Shown here piece after piece: positions 24,301 through 34,677 of a stretch of DNA of 64,000 bases. The translations under genes were made by a program, and so were the position numbers. Below the pieces are notes generated by a model. The model ran no database searches. It was not told where the DNA came from and saw only the letters and a list, made by a program, of their open reading frames with translations. The stretch's first letter is position 1, and every line of letters begins with the position of its first letter. This DNA is from Isoetes taiwanensis (lineage: Eukaryota > Streptophyta > Lycopodiopsida > Isoetales > Isoetaceae). Location of the stretch: assembly GCA_021234155.1 (NCBI GenBank), contig JAJEKV010000002.1, positions 21,171,726-21,235,725 on the forward strand, written 5' to 3'.

Positions 24301-25560
24301 TAAGGACCGAGGAGTGATCTAAGAACTCCCTCAACTCCAAAATCTTTGTGTCCCCCTCCTCAATTGCTCTCTTCTTTGAAGACCTTAAATTGAGTTCAGA
24401 ATCTAGCTGCCTCAACTCAGATGCTTTTGCTTCCACTTCCTTGCTAAGCTCAGCTAGATCCTGCCCCCGCTTGCTCTTCAGCGCAATTGCATCCTCCACC
24501 TTCCATTTTATGTGCTCAAACTTCATAGCACTACCGTCACTTCCATCCATCTGTTGTTGAAATGCCTCCAACTCTGACATCAGATTCAAGTAATTAGTCT
24601 CGGCCTCATGGACTAGCTTTGAATATACTGCCCTTTCCCCTTCCCTATGCTTCAAAGTCTCATTATATTTGCAGTCTCGTCTCCCTGTCAGAAATTTCGC
24701 ATCTCCTTACATATGCTTTCCTTCAAAGAGGATCTGCTCTCAAGAAATACATTCAAACTGTCCGGATCCTCTTTTTTTGTAGAAAGTATCATAGGACTTG
24801 TGCCCCTTGGCATTCTTTGGACTTGATCATTACAACTTGGTCAAAACCTCGGATTCTTTGACCTTGCTTTTAGCTGTGGCTGTTTTTTTAACATCATCCC
24901 AATCAACTGATTCACCTTTTAAGTGTAAGGCAAATGCTCTAGCAAAATACAGGGGAACATAGTGATTCTGTACATCTTTCCTACCGAATGCAAACTCATA
25001 CCACTTAAAAATTCTGCCTGGTCTTCCAACTTCACCGGCTCATCCTTGTACCGTGCACGGTAGGTTCCTTAGATCCCCAAACTTACGTCACTAAAGAGTT
25101 GTACTGCAAATTTTTCCTTGAATTTCATATTCCCGGATCCCTTGCGAGAAAATCGTGTGGTCCTCCTTGCTTTGCGGCCCGGGACTTCCAGACTTCAAAT
25201 GTGTCCCTGCTTTGGAAGCCCTGGGAGATTTTCGGACTGATGCAGGGGCAGCACTCTTCTTTGGTGTCTTTGCCATTGTCTATACCTGCAATGCAACAAG
25301 AAATATCTTTTAATTGTCCTAAAGGTGCAACAATCTGAGCTTGCACATGTAAACAAAAACCTAAAGTAATAAATTAACAGCAGAAAGAAAAAAACTAGGG
25401 AAGAAGACGATTGTACCTTTGATTTGTTGAGAATGGCCAAGCGACTTCGGAAGAGCGTGCTTTAGTCGCTTGCGAGAGATCGAGGTGCCGGATCGCAGGG
25501 TAAAAGCAGAGAGATCAAATGACAAAGAAACAAGAACGGGGAAGAAAGAATTGGAGGGAA
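21354..25560 (-). CDS. Transposon gene: coiled coil, RING-like finger and Ulp1 (C48) protease
   Basis: Exons (minus strand): 5'UTR about 25,560-25,417; 25,285-24,063; 23,407-23,375; 23,316-23,143; 23,063-22,980; 22,904-22,725; about 22,662-22,374; about 22,316-21,825; about 21,757-21,563; about 21,486-21,354, with GT..AG at the junctions I checked. ATG is at 25,276 (MAKTPKKSAAPASVRKSPRA, basic). Then come a long coiled coil (YLNLMSELEAFQQQMDG...ELRQLDSELNLRSSKKRAIEE), a RING-like CTNCEQ...LASCRHPYCLLC, acidic linkers, a basic KRVKKKKRYKGVATQLKR, and a Ulp1 fold with FGRYVSS.., the His of AHHVLVIF, and QQPDNVSCGLYV with the expected Gln and Cys. The acidic residue after His reads Asn (VLNSM) where Asp is usual. 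Such proteases remove SUMO/ubiquitin-like tags; the role here is inferred. Exon 2 contains small frame errors at CAG/CTG sites that comparison of copies removes. Confidence 0.75.
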
Positions 25561-25662
25561 TTTTCGATATGCCTATTTTTGGCCGAAAAAAAAACCAAAA
25601 TTCACATTAATTATTATACATTTCTAAAAATGTATATGTATTAAAATGACCCAATATTTTAT

Positions 25663-25683
25663 CACCCTAACGTGCTTTTACCC
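25663..25683 (-). repeat. Right terminal inverted repeat of the large transposon
   Basis: CACCCTAACGTGCTTTTACC plus C; an exact inverse of the left end. It is followed by target copy AACT (25,684-25,687). The same end is found in the other copies at 32,745-32,765 and 42,892-42,912. Confidence 0.9.
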
Positions 25684-25727
25684 AACTCTCGTAGACGAGA
25701 ACCAATAGATTTTTAGGTATTTTTCAC

Positions 25728-26323
25728 ATGCAACACGACTGCCATAGATTAACATGTAAGAAGGGTGAACCTTTCTTTTATATGAATTTTAAAGTGAACG
25801 GTACAAATGCACCTTTTATGGTACATCATGTGATGACTCTAGTTTTAACACACGAGATCTTACAGGAGTTCGACAAAGACAAGCGAGTAACAGACGATAT
25901 GTTGCTCGCATTACAGGAAGCGGTGGAGCAGAAGCTGCTTCAGCATTTTGAAGATTCTCTAGCATGTGCCCTTCATGCTAAGAGAGTGCTTGCATGCCTA
26001 GGGGGGTAAGAGCATGTTAGGGCCTACATGTTTTGGAAACTACCTGGAAAATACTCTGGGTAGTCAAAGATGATGATATATTTGAGTTCTTAACATCTTC
26101 TTGACATCACAAAGTACCTTACAACATGTATGTACTACTACTCTTGAACATAACACAATTTCTTTTAGTCAATCTTGTAGTCTAGGTACTTTAAAATACA
26201 ATTATGTACTTGCACAGAAGTACACAGAAAAGTACCTTTTTGGTAATTTTTTATGTAGGCCCTAACATGCTTTCACCCAGGGATATGAAGCTAGCGAGAT
26301 TCATCAAGGAGGAGGACTGCTAG
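25728..26323 (+). pseudogene. Histone H3-like gene, copy 1, split by a MITE
   Basis: The frame from ATG 25,728 reaches the histone fold: THEILQEF (alpha-N end), ALQEAVEQKLLQHFED and ACALHAKRV, closely matching H3's ALQEA.EAYLVGLFED...CAIHAKRV. After one missing base it continues CMPRDMKLARFIKEEDC and a TAG at 26,321, matching H3's IMPKDI.LARRI. The MITE at 26,004-26,278 sits between CCT and AGGG. The N-terminal tail of normal H3 (ARTKQTARKS) is not seen; the 40 residues before the fold are unlike any tail I know, although NAPFMVHH resembles the APF.R of centromeric H3. A divergent H3 variant or its relic. The shared missing base (CTTGC, perhaps CTGTGC) may be real or a base-calling problem at CTG. 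Confidence 0.7.
26004..26278. mobile_element. 275-bp MITE related to the large transposon
   Basis: Ends GGGTAAGAGCATGTTAGGGC (left) and the inverse of GGGTGAAAGCATGTTAGGGC (right), about 26 bp of inverted repeat, flanked by AGGG on both sides (26,000-26,003 and 26,279-26,282). The ends share GGGTAA(A/G)AGCA(C/T)GTTAGGG with the 13.7-kb transposon and the duplication length is the same, so the transposase of that family could have moved it. No coding capacity. The third gene copy has the empty site. Confidence 0.85.
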
Positions 26324-26395
26324 ATTATGTAGAATTTGTAAATTATATAGGAGGATTGCAAAATTTGTCATACAAAAGTTAATTAATATAAGTTA

Positions 26396-26425
26396 CTAGA
26401 AACGTGTGCCCGGCGATGCCGGGCA
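26396..26425 (-). mobile_element. Helitron-like 3' terminus
   Basis: Read on the minus strand: a stem TGCCCGGC/GCCGGGCA with a 3-base loop (26,425-26,407), 7 bases, then CTAG (26,399-26,396) followed by T. That is the arrangement of a Helitron 3' end, and the target is an A|T dinucleotide as in copies 2 and 3 (AGTTA|TGTG). The other end was not found: the sequence expected after a clean insertion (TGTGTTGCTATAATG) does not reappear before copy 2. Confidence 0.6.
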
Positions 26426-29400
26426 TTAGTCTTAGACGTGTGGAATTGGTAGATGTAATGGGATTTTTAGGTGGAATAAAATTTGTAGATGTAATTGTGT
26501 TAAGTACATGTAATGAAGTGCCAAGTGTGATGGTTTAGGGTTTAGGCATTATCCTTGGGCACATGAAATTGCTAGGTAGATATAATGAAAATGTGTAAAG
26601 TTTAGGGTATTGCATGCGTTTGTGATAGTTTAGAGCTTTATGGAAGACGTGATGATGTTAGTGAAATCTGTTCTAGAGAGGTAATAAACACAAAAAGAAA
26701 AATCTGTTGTAAATGTCGTAATGATGGCAAACCTTCTGGGATTTAGGTGTTTATAGCAAGTTCGGTGGTATGGTGCATTTACTATTATAGCCTGTAGTTT
26801 TATAAGTATTATCAATTCAAGACAAAGAACTTAATTCTGAAAATTCCTTATCTTTGGACGTCCTTAGATTACGATATAATCCCAAACACCTTTAACCTTG
26901 AGCTCGTCCACACTAAACTCTAAATGCATTCAAGACATAATTATTCATTATAGGGAGCAAAACAATGATACTGATCATCACATTTGGGTCATCTATCTAA
27001 GTCCATTTATCAAGAGTGAACACATGAAATAATGTTAAATAATTTGCGGTCATAGAATAGGGCAATGTGTTCTCAGGCATAAGGCTGCTCAAGGTGATAG
27101 TGGCTAGAAACTCTATAATGAGGCCTATGTGCACATTTTCCAACCTGAATCATTATTATAAACATTTTAAAAGCAAGCAAATTGCACATCTCTAAGAGGA
27201 GATGTACGAAATTGACGCCTGATGTTCCTTTATGAGAACTTGATGCTACAACTCTAAAAGCACGAAACAAATTAGATCCGGTCGGACCTCTATCTAAATA
27301 CCTAAATTACAAAGCATAAATGAATAACAAAATAGAAGAATAATGACATGATGATCGTAAAATGCTCACCTTACGCTAAAGTTTGAAAAATCATACACAT
27401 AGTATTCTCCTCTTACTATTATTGTTACTCTCAGAGCAAGATCCGAGGTGCCTCTGAATGAGTTTAAGAGGATAGAGCATGCCATATCCAATCAAAGGAA
27501 CCTGCACTTTGGCCATCAACGGCAAAGTCATTGAAAATTTTGACATGGTTAGGAAACTTTTATGCGGACCCTCCATAGCTCTCGAAAGCAGTGGCTATGG
27601 TTAAACCTAAAACATCAAGAGACATGAAAAAATGAAAGGTATGTTGTTCATTTGCCTAAGACTTACCTCTATGGCACTTGATTGTATGGCATGACATTCA
27701 TAAGAGATGCAAACATTTATGCATAATTAAAGCTTCATAAGCAAAATATTAAGATCTTTGCATAGAGTTGAGAGGAAAGATGATTCCCTTTCTTTTGACA
27801 TGGTTTACGGGGAGCCTTGTCTGCGGATCCAACTCTTCCTTCCTCACCACCGACATCAAAAGCGATGCCATTGTGCGCAAAGATAAGATAAAATTTTAGA
27901 AGGGGCACAATCTGGCATAGACTCTACAATATCAGGACCCGTCATCATCATGAAGGAAAATTATGGCAAGCGAGATTGTAAATTCTTTGGCGCCATCATT
28001 TGTCTTAAGTTCCTCAAATATTTGCAAAAGAGTTTGTGAAAAAAGAAAGAAAAGAAGCACCTCTAGATGATTCCCTAGGTTTGGATCAGTTTCTAATTTG
28101 CTAAAATGGACACAGAGCTTAAATCGAGGCAACAAAATCAAAGTTTGTTGTCGACAACAAAGATGCATACCTTAACCGGTAAATTCAAAAGAAGAAAATA
28201 TGCCGAGATCAAAAAAGTCGAAAAGGAGAAAATGATTTGCTCCAAGCTCCACCGATGTGCCCTAAGATTTCTGAGTTTGGTTTATAGACCGAGCAAATAA
28301 CCACATGAAAGTTACAGAATGCAAAGACTACGATACAACCAGCAGCCCAAAGGCTTTTCCCTTTGAATATCTATAGAAACTTTCATGCAATAGCACGCAA
28401 CAAAAAACGTCCATACATAAGCACAAAAGCATTAGTTTGGGACATACTTTAGGCTAGAGGCTAAAAAAAGTGACATGCAGATTTCGGGGATAAAAAGTGA
28501 GGCCCCATATTGTCGAAGCATTAAAACCAGCATTCTATTGGCCATGTTCAAGTTTTGAATGATAAAAATATGATCTGTAATTGAAAGAGTTGTCCGGTCA
28601 ACAATAAGGATTGAATACAAATCTGAAGAAGTATGGCGCATGAGTATGACCATGTGCAGCCATGACTTCATGCTCGGATTCAAGAGATGCAACAAACAGA
28701 ACTCTTCTAGAAGCTATTGGTTGTGCTTTGTTTTATTATATGCATGGTTAAACATTAGATTTTAACTCTTACAATGCAAGTTTACAAATATCAACCAACA
28801 CCATCGCAAATTGTGGCAAGCAAATTGCCATCACATGCCAATGCCGAGATATTTGTAACTTAGAAACCCCACCAATAAGCATCACACATCAAAATCTTTA
28901 CATTTACGTTCATTAATAGAAGACGGAAGAAAGGAAAATCAGATTCGGATGTTTAATGGAGCATTTTTTTAAAGAGAAGACGATTGTAAGAAATGCATTA
29001 GCCTTACTTCATAAGAATTCTTTGCTCGCTCACGCAAATGATGTCGAGAGTGATGGCAACGGATGGCGCAGTGTGCTTAATTTGAGTCTCTGTTGGAGCT
29101 AGAGCAACCGCAATCAAACTTGATCAGGCATTTCACGGAGCAATCAATCCATGCAAGAAAAGAAAATGGAGAATTTGTTACACAGGCGATCGAGATGCAC
29201 GCATAAAAACAATACAATCTGAGCAAGCAAAGCCCCTGTTTTGCAAGCATAAACTCAAACCTAATCCCGCCCTTCTCCTACAAAAGTCCAAATCTCCGCT
29301 ATTACTTACCTTAGACGCTAGGAAGGAAAGCAGATGGAATCAATTCTTTACAATAGCACGGGATAAGACAACACGAGATATCATCTCCAATGCAATGTAA

Positions 29401-30074
29401 CAGAGAGTCCCACAAAGACTGCCCCAGTTGATTTTCACAGATAGACTATTCCGATAATGTAAAGCTAGAGTATGCGGTTGCAAAAATTATTTTACACGAA
29501 ACTTTAGCCCCTTGAAGCTCCGAGAGGTTGCTAAGTATGTGAGCTCTAACAACTGCAAGCAAACAATAAAATCAAGTTAGAGGCCTTCTCCGGATAAGCG
29601 AGAACTACTGTAGCAAAGAAAAGACAGGAAGATCGGGCGCCCTATTTGGTCGGGGAAAACTTGAGGTTGTCGATTAAAGTTACGCTTCTTGGTTTCTATC
29701 ATGGGGCCATGACGATTGCGAGAAGGGGTGTAGCAGCTTGACGAATGCACCGCCAAAATCCCTGTATCACATATCTCCACTGCAACGTCCACCAAATTTT
29801 TTTATCAAGCTATATATGCCGATCCAACACCATCGACTGCAAGCTAATCGCTGTAGCTGCCAGTGTGCGCATAACCTGGCTATAGACCGCTTCTAAGTAG
29901 CGGGACGGATACTCCATGGCAAACCTTGAGCAAGCAGGGAACGCATTGCCGCGAGGGAAAAGGGTTCGCATTGAATGCCAACAACCTGCGTTCCAGAGAA
30001 CCCGCAAGCGGGAGGGAGAGAAGCCGCATGCGGGAAGGGAACGCCACATGCGGCGTTCCATGCGGCTGCACAGG
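26426..30074. other. Unique DNA between copies 1 and 2, possibly Helitron interior
   Basis: About 3.6 kb with no supported gene; ORFs are short and unlike known proteins. The last 130 bases (about 29,940-30,074) turn GC-rich, with a small hairpin GAACGCC/GGCGTTC at about 30,040-30,060 and repeated CATGCGG words. Then copy 2 starts abruptly at 30,075 inside an exon of the Ulp1 gene. Confidence 0.5.
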
Positions 30075-32640
30075 CACATTCAGCCCTTTGCTTCAGGAGC
30101 TCAATTTGTTGTGCATATGAAGCTACAATTGTAGCTTTGCTTGTGACAACTGTATCTGTTATTAAAAAAATGAGCTCAATTTGCTTCCTTATAAAATCCA
30201 GCAAATTCATTTAAAACTAATTACTTACTTGATGTTCCTTTTCCTCCTCTCTCATGCTCTGCTACAAATGTGTTGAATGTGTTCAGAGGTGACCTAGATG
30301 TGGACGGGGTTGACTTATCATGCTTCCCTCCATAATAATCATCTACACAACTTGAAAAATCAAGTGTCTTTGCAGGAGGATCTACTCTGTTCTTGCCGGC
30401 ATCTGCATACGAGGTGAAATTGAAATACATATGAAAATACCATAACCACATATCACATACCTTTCTCTGGCTTCTTTATACTACCCATGTCACCTGCAAG
30501 AATGAAAGCATTACCAATAATAACTAGATGACTGAAAGAAATGTACAATCCAGAAAAGCAATGTACAATCCAATTCCAAATGTATTCCATGTATCTGTAT
30601 TGCAGAAATATGTACAGTTTTATGTACACACATCCAAATGTAGAAAGCTTCCTAGAAAAAAGAATTCATAAATGCATTCCATGTAGCTGTATTAGATATA
30701 TTAGATATATGTATTTGGAGCCAACTGTAGAAAAGCTTACTGGAAATTTGTAATTGCATTAAAATGTATCATAGAGTACAGCATGTATCAAAATGTCCCC
30801 CAGTAGAAGACCACATGTTATACAAATGTACACAGTGTGGTTACCTACTTATCCTATTTTCTTAGTACATAAAAGTAACTCCTCAATATTATCTGGCAAC
30901 ACTGTACACCATGCACATTAATAATATGCATGTACTAAGATGATGTTTACACCAGCCTAGAAAAGCAAAACGATCCAACCCTACAAATCTTCACTTCAAC
31001 CTACATTTTAAAACCCAAATGTAATTAATATACTACAGAACAATTAATGCACAACCAATGCACAACTTCTAACTAATATCCATCTACCAATCTTACACCT
31101 GAACTAATAAAGAAAGACATGAAAGAAATCGAATATGCATGCTTACCTTTTCCAATCAGCCCCAATGCACGAGGTAGATTCACATCCCATGTGCGACTGG
31201 TACCCATGTGAGCTTGTTCCTTGTGCTAGCAAGATAGGAGATACATAATAGGCGATGGGATGTCCGCAAGATGCCAATACCAATGGGGAGGAACCAAAAC
31301 ACTGCTCGCAATTTGTGCAGGACTGAAAATCAGCATTTGGCTGCTCTGCAACTGAAATCAAAGAAAGAGGAGGAGGCTGCAAGCTAAGGACCGAGGAGTG
31401 ATCTAAGAACTCCCTCAACTCCAAAATCTTTGTGTCCCCCTCCTCAATTGCTCTCTTCTTTGAAGACCTTAAATTGAGTTCAGAATCTAGCTGCCTCAAC
31501 TTCGGATGCTTTTGCTTCCACTTCCTTGCTAAGCTCGGCTAGATCCACGCCCCCGCTTGCTCTTCTCACAAGCAATTGCATCCTCCACCTTCCATTTTAT
31601 GTGCTCAAACTTCATAGCACTACCGTCACTTCCATCCATCTGCTGTTGAAATGCCTCCAACTCTGACATCAGATTCAAGTAATTAGTCTCGGCCTCATGG
31701 ACTAGCTTTGAATATACTGCCCTTTCCCCTTCCCTATGCTTCAAAGTCTCATTATAGCTGTAGTCTGCGTCTCTGTAAATTGCATCTCCTTACATATGCT
31801 TTCCTTCAAAGAGGATCTGCTCTCAAGAAATACATTCAAACTGTCCAGATCCTCTTTTTTGTAGAAAGTATCATAGGACTTGTGCCCCTTGGCATTGCTG
31901 GACTTGACTGTTACAACTTCAGTCAAAACCTCGGATTCTTTGACCTTGCTTTTAGTCGTGGCTGTTTTTAACATCATCCCAATCAACTGATTCACCTTTT
32001 AAGTGTAAGGCAAATGCTCTAGCAAAATCTGTGGGAACATAGTGATTACGTACATCTTTCCTACCGAATGCAAACTCATACCACTTAAAAAATTCTGCTT
32101 TGGTCTTCCAACTTCACCGGCTCATCCTTGTACCCGTGCACCTGGTAGGTTCCTTAGATCCCCAAACTTCTGTCACTAAAGAGTTGTACTCTGCAAATTT
32201 TTCCTTGAATTTCATATTCGCCAGATCCCTTGCAGAAAATACTGTGTCCTCCTTGCTGCGGCCGGGACTTCCGGACTTCAAATGTGTCCCTGCTTTGAAG
32301 CCACGGGAGATTTTGGTTGACTGATGGGGGCAGCACTCTTCTTTGGTGTCTTTGCCATTGTCTATACCTGCAATGCAACAAGAAATATCTTTTAATTGTC
32401 CTAAAGGTGCAACAATCTGAGCTTGCACATGTAAACAAAAACCTAAAGTAATAAATTAACAGCAGAAAGAAAAAAACTAGGGAAGAAGACGATTGTACCT
32501 TTGATTTGTTGAGAATGGCCAAGCGACTTTGGAAGAGCTTTAATTAAAGTCGCGATAGAGATCGAGGTGCCGGATCGCAGGGTAAAAGCAGAGAGATCAA
32601 ATGACAAAGAAACAAGAACGGGGAAGAAAGAATTGGAGGG
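30075..32640 (-). pseudogene. 5' half of the coiled-coil/RING/Ulp1 gene, copy 2
   Basis: Equivalent to exons 1-5 of the gene at 21.4-25.6 kb; ATG at 32,358. The N-terminal part is read more completely here than in copy 1: SKEDTVFSARDLANMKFKEK and VTEVWGSKEPT, then KSKVKESEVLTEVVTVKSSN and KSYDTFYKKEDLDSLNVF leading into the coiled coil, and CTNCEQCFGSSPLVLASC of the RING-like finger. It lacks all exons after 30,075, including the whole protease domain, so it cannot encode the protease. Confidence 0.8.
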
Positions 32641-32744
32641 AATTTTCGATATGCCTATTTTTGGCCGAAAAAAAAACCAAAATTCACATTAATTATTATA
32701 CATTTCTAAAAATGTATATGTATTAAAATGACCCAATATTTTAT

Positions 32745-32765
32745 CACCCTAACGTGCTTTTACCC
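32745..32765 (-). repeat. Right transposon end, copy 2
   Basis: The same 21 bases as 25,663-25,683, followed by AACT and the same flank. No matching left end exists for this copy. Confidence 0.85.
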
Positions 32766-32809
32766 AACTCTCGTAGACGAGAACCAATAGAGTTATAGGT
32801 ATTTTTCAC

Positions 32810-33407
32810 ATGCAACACGATCGCCATAGATTAACATGTAAGAAGGGTGAACCTTTCTTTTATATGAATTTTAAAGTGAACGGTACAAATGCACCTTTTA
32901 TGGTACATCATGTGATGACTCTAGTTTTAACACACGAGATCTTACAGGAGTTCGACAAAGACAAGCGAGTAACAGACGATATGTTGCTCGCATTACAGGA
33001 AGCGGTGGAGCAGAAGCTGCTTCAGCATTTTGAAGATTCTCTAGCATGTGCCCTTCATGCTAAGAGAGTGCTTGCATGCCTAGGGGGGTAAGAGCATGTT
33101 AGGGCCTACATGTTTTGGAAACTACCTGGAAAATACTCTGGGTAGTCAAAGATGATGATATATTTGAGTTCTTAACATCTTCTTGACATCACAAAGTACC
33201 TTACAACATGTATGTACTACTACTCTTGAACATAACACAATTTCTTTTAGTCAATCTTGTAGTCTAGGTACTTTAAAATACAATTATGTACTTGCACAGA
33301 AGTACACAGAAAAGTACCTTTTTGGTAATTTTTTATGTAGGCCCTAACATGCTTTCACCCAGCCTGGATATGAAGCTAGCGAGATTCATCAAGGAGGAGG
33401 ACTGCTA
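32810..33407 (+). pseudogene. Histone H3-like gene, copy 2, split by a MITE
   Basis: As copy 1, with one changed residue near the start (HDRHRL for HDCHRL), and the same one-base gap after HAKRV. The MITE occupies 33,086-33,360. Its right target copy reads AGCCTGG instead of AGGG, a difference at a CAG site. The stop TAG is at 33,405-33,407. Confidence 0.7.
33086..33360. mobile_element. 275-bp MITE, copy 2
   Basis: The same length, ends and position in the H3-like gene as the copy at 26,004-26,278. It is there through duplication of the locus rather than a new insertion. Confidence 0.85.
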
Positions 33408-33409
33408 GA

Positions 33410-34053
33410 TTATGTAGAATTTGTAAATTATATAGGAGGATTGCAAAATTTGTCATACAAAAGTTAATTAATATAAGTTATGTGTTGCTATAATGCCTTT
33501 AAATTGGTCATAATAGCAGCATGCATGTTTTATTTTAGTTAAATCGAACAAAAGGTGATCAAATGGAGCCCCACTACTCATAGAGTGCGTCCATGGCCTT
33601 AGCTAAAAATCAGCTCGGGCCTCTTGCACACTTGTGAGGACTCAACCATGGATCTACCCCAAAACAAGTCCAAAACAAGAAAATGAAGACATATCCTAGC
33701 TTATCTCCTTGAGATGAGCAAGATTCTACCTTCATATCAAAAGTTTAGAGTTACCTAGGACTCAAACAAGCGTCTTCCACTACTCATAGATTGCACCCAA
33801 GGCCTTAGCTAAAAATTAGGTTGGTCTCTCGTAAGTAATCGCGGTGATAGTCAGATTTTAAATTGCCATAATTTATCCAAAATACTTCCATATTAGATTA
33901 CGATCATTAGAAAATCTTCTGCATGTTCACAACCTCAAACTATGCGAGAAACATCTAATTAGACCTCAAAATAATAGATTTTCCCAAACCCTAAGAATTT
34001 CAAATTTAGGGTTTTGCCTATATATACACATAACCCTCATTTGCAACCTACAA
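33410..34053. other. Upstream region of a gag-like element (copy shared with 43.28-43.92 kb)
   Basis: Contains two TTAGCTAAAAAT(C/T)AG(C/G)T..GG.CTCT segments also found in degenerate form at about 9,355-9,600 (CTAAATTTTAGCTCCA), and a TATATATACACATAACCCTC box at about 34,020 placed like the TATA box before the 9.8-kb gag-like frame. It looks like the promoter region of the same broad element family; no ORF. Confidence 0.4.
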
Positions 34054-34061
34054 CTTCACTC

Positions 34062-34677
34062 CAGGGATAGGTTCAATACACTGTACGTTTTATACGGAAT
34101 ACGTATGAATTGTATGATACGGCACAAATTTGCCGTATAAAACGCAAAAAATACGGCAAAAAACAATTCCGGCGTCGGAAGATTTTCGCGTACGCGAAAA
34201 CAACTATATCGCGACGTGAAAATTTTTTCAGCGTCTGTGAAACCAAAATTTTTCGGCGACGAAAAAACAACGCCACAACAGACGCTGGACTTTTTCGCGA
34301 CGGCGTTGATTTTAGTTAGCGGCGATAAAAATCTTCCGACGACGGAATTGTTTTTTGCCGTATTTTTTGCCGTATTTTTTTCGAACACACGCTTTTGCGT
34401 CGTGACGCGAAATGACTTCAGCGTCGCAGCTATCCGCGAAGCTTTTCGGCAGACGCGAATGTCGTCGCCTGTCCCTTTCGGCGCCGCGCGATTCTTTCTA
34501 TTCGGCGACGCGAAAAAAATTTTCGCGTCACGCTTTCCGCGAAGGTTTCGCGCAGCGAAGATTTTTTCCTACCGGGCGAGGTATTTATACGTTAAATACG
34601 TATTTTATTAAAAAATACGTATTTTTTAACTTTATACGTCAGAAATTTTAATTTTGTACGTATGGAACCTATCCCTG
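34062..34677. mobile_element. Non-autonomous hAT-type element, copy 1
   Basis: Ends CAGGGATAGGTTC.ATAC (left) and its inverse on the right, flanked by CTTCACTC at 34,054-34,061 and 34,678-34,685. CAGGG ends with an 8-bp duplication are the hAT signature. The interior has no transposase. Instead it holds a GC-rich centre of repeated GCGACGCG/GCGTCTGCGAAAA words forming AAAATTTT-centred hairpins, between AT-rich arms rich in TACGTATTTT and GCCGTATAAAA. Confidence 0.9.

Larger units (their letters stand above)
12017..25683 (+). mobile_element. Large DNA transposon with transposase and RING/Ulp1 genes
   Basis: A 13.67-kb element. Its left end (12,017-12,037) begins GGGTAAAAGCACGTTAGGG and its right end (25,663-25,683) is the exact inverse complement over 21 bases. 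Both ends are flanked by AACT (12,013-12,016 and 25,684-25,687), a 4-bp target duplication. Inside are a plus-strand transposase gene, plus-strand ORFs of unknown role and a convergent minus-strand gene with coiled coil, RING-like finger and Ulp1 protease. The GGG/CCC ends with a 4-bp duplication are compatible with a Sola-type or unassigned cut-and-paste superfamily; I cannot settle which. Large elements carrying Ulp1-like proteases are known in plants from the Mutator and CACTA groups, but those make 9-11 bp and 3-bp duplications. The right 8 kb also occurs in two further, incomplete copies. Confidence 0.85.
17544..26395. repeat. Segmental duplication, copy 1
   Basis: From GCC(A/G)GTTTACAAAAGAC at 17,544 this matches 34,780 onward over the right 8 kb of the transposon and the H3-like gene. 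From 22,989 it also matches copy 2 at 30,075. The similarity stops at 26,395, where a CTAG and hairpin that look like a Helitron end replace the sequence found in copies 2 and 3. The flanks outside the transposon's right end are shared, so the copies arose by duplication of this locus, not by separate transpositions. Confidence 0.9.

Noticed and set aside
26004-26278. A normal intron in the H3-like gene
   Set aside because: It begins and ends with splice-like bases, but it has inverted terminal repeats and 4-bp target copies and is cleanly absent in copy 3. It is a MITE, though it might be spliced by luck.
29810-30210. Cluster of overlapping ORFs on both strands near 30 kb
   Set aside because: They come from a GC-rich patch joined to the copy 2 start. 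None continues across the junction with a recognisable protein.
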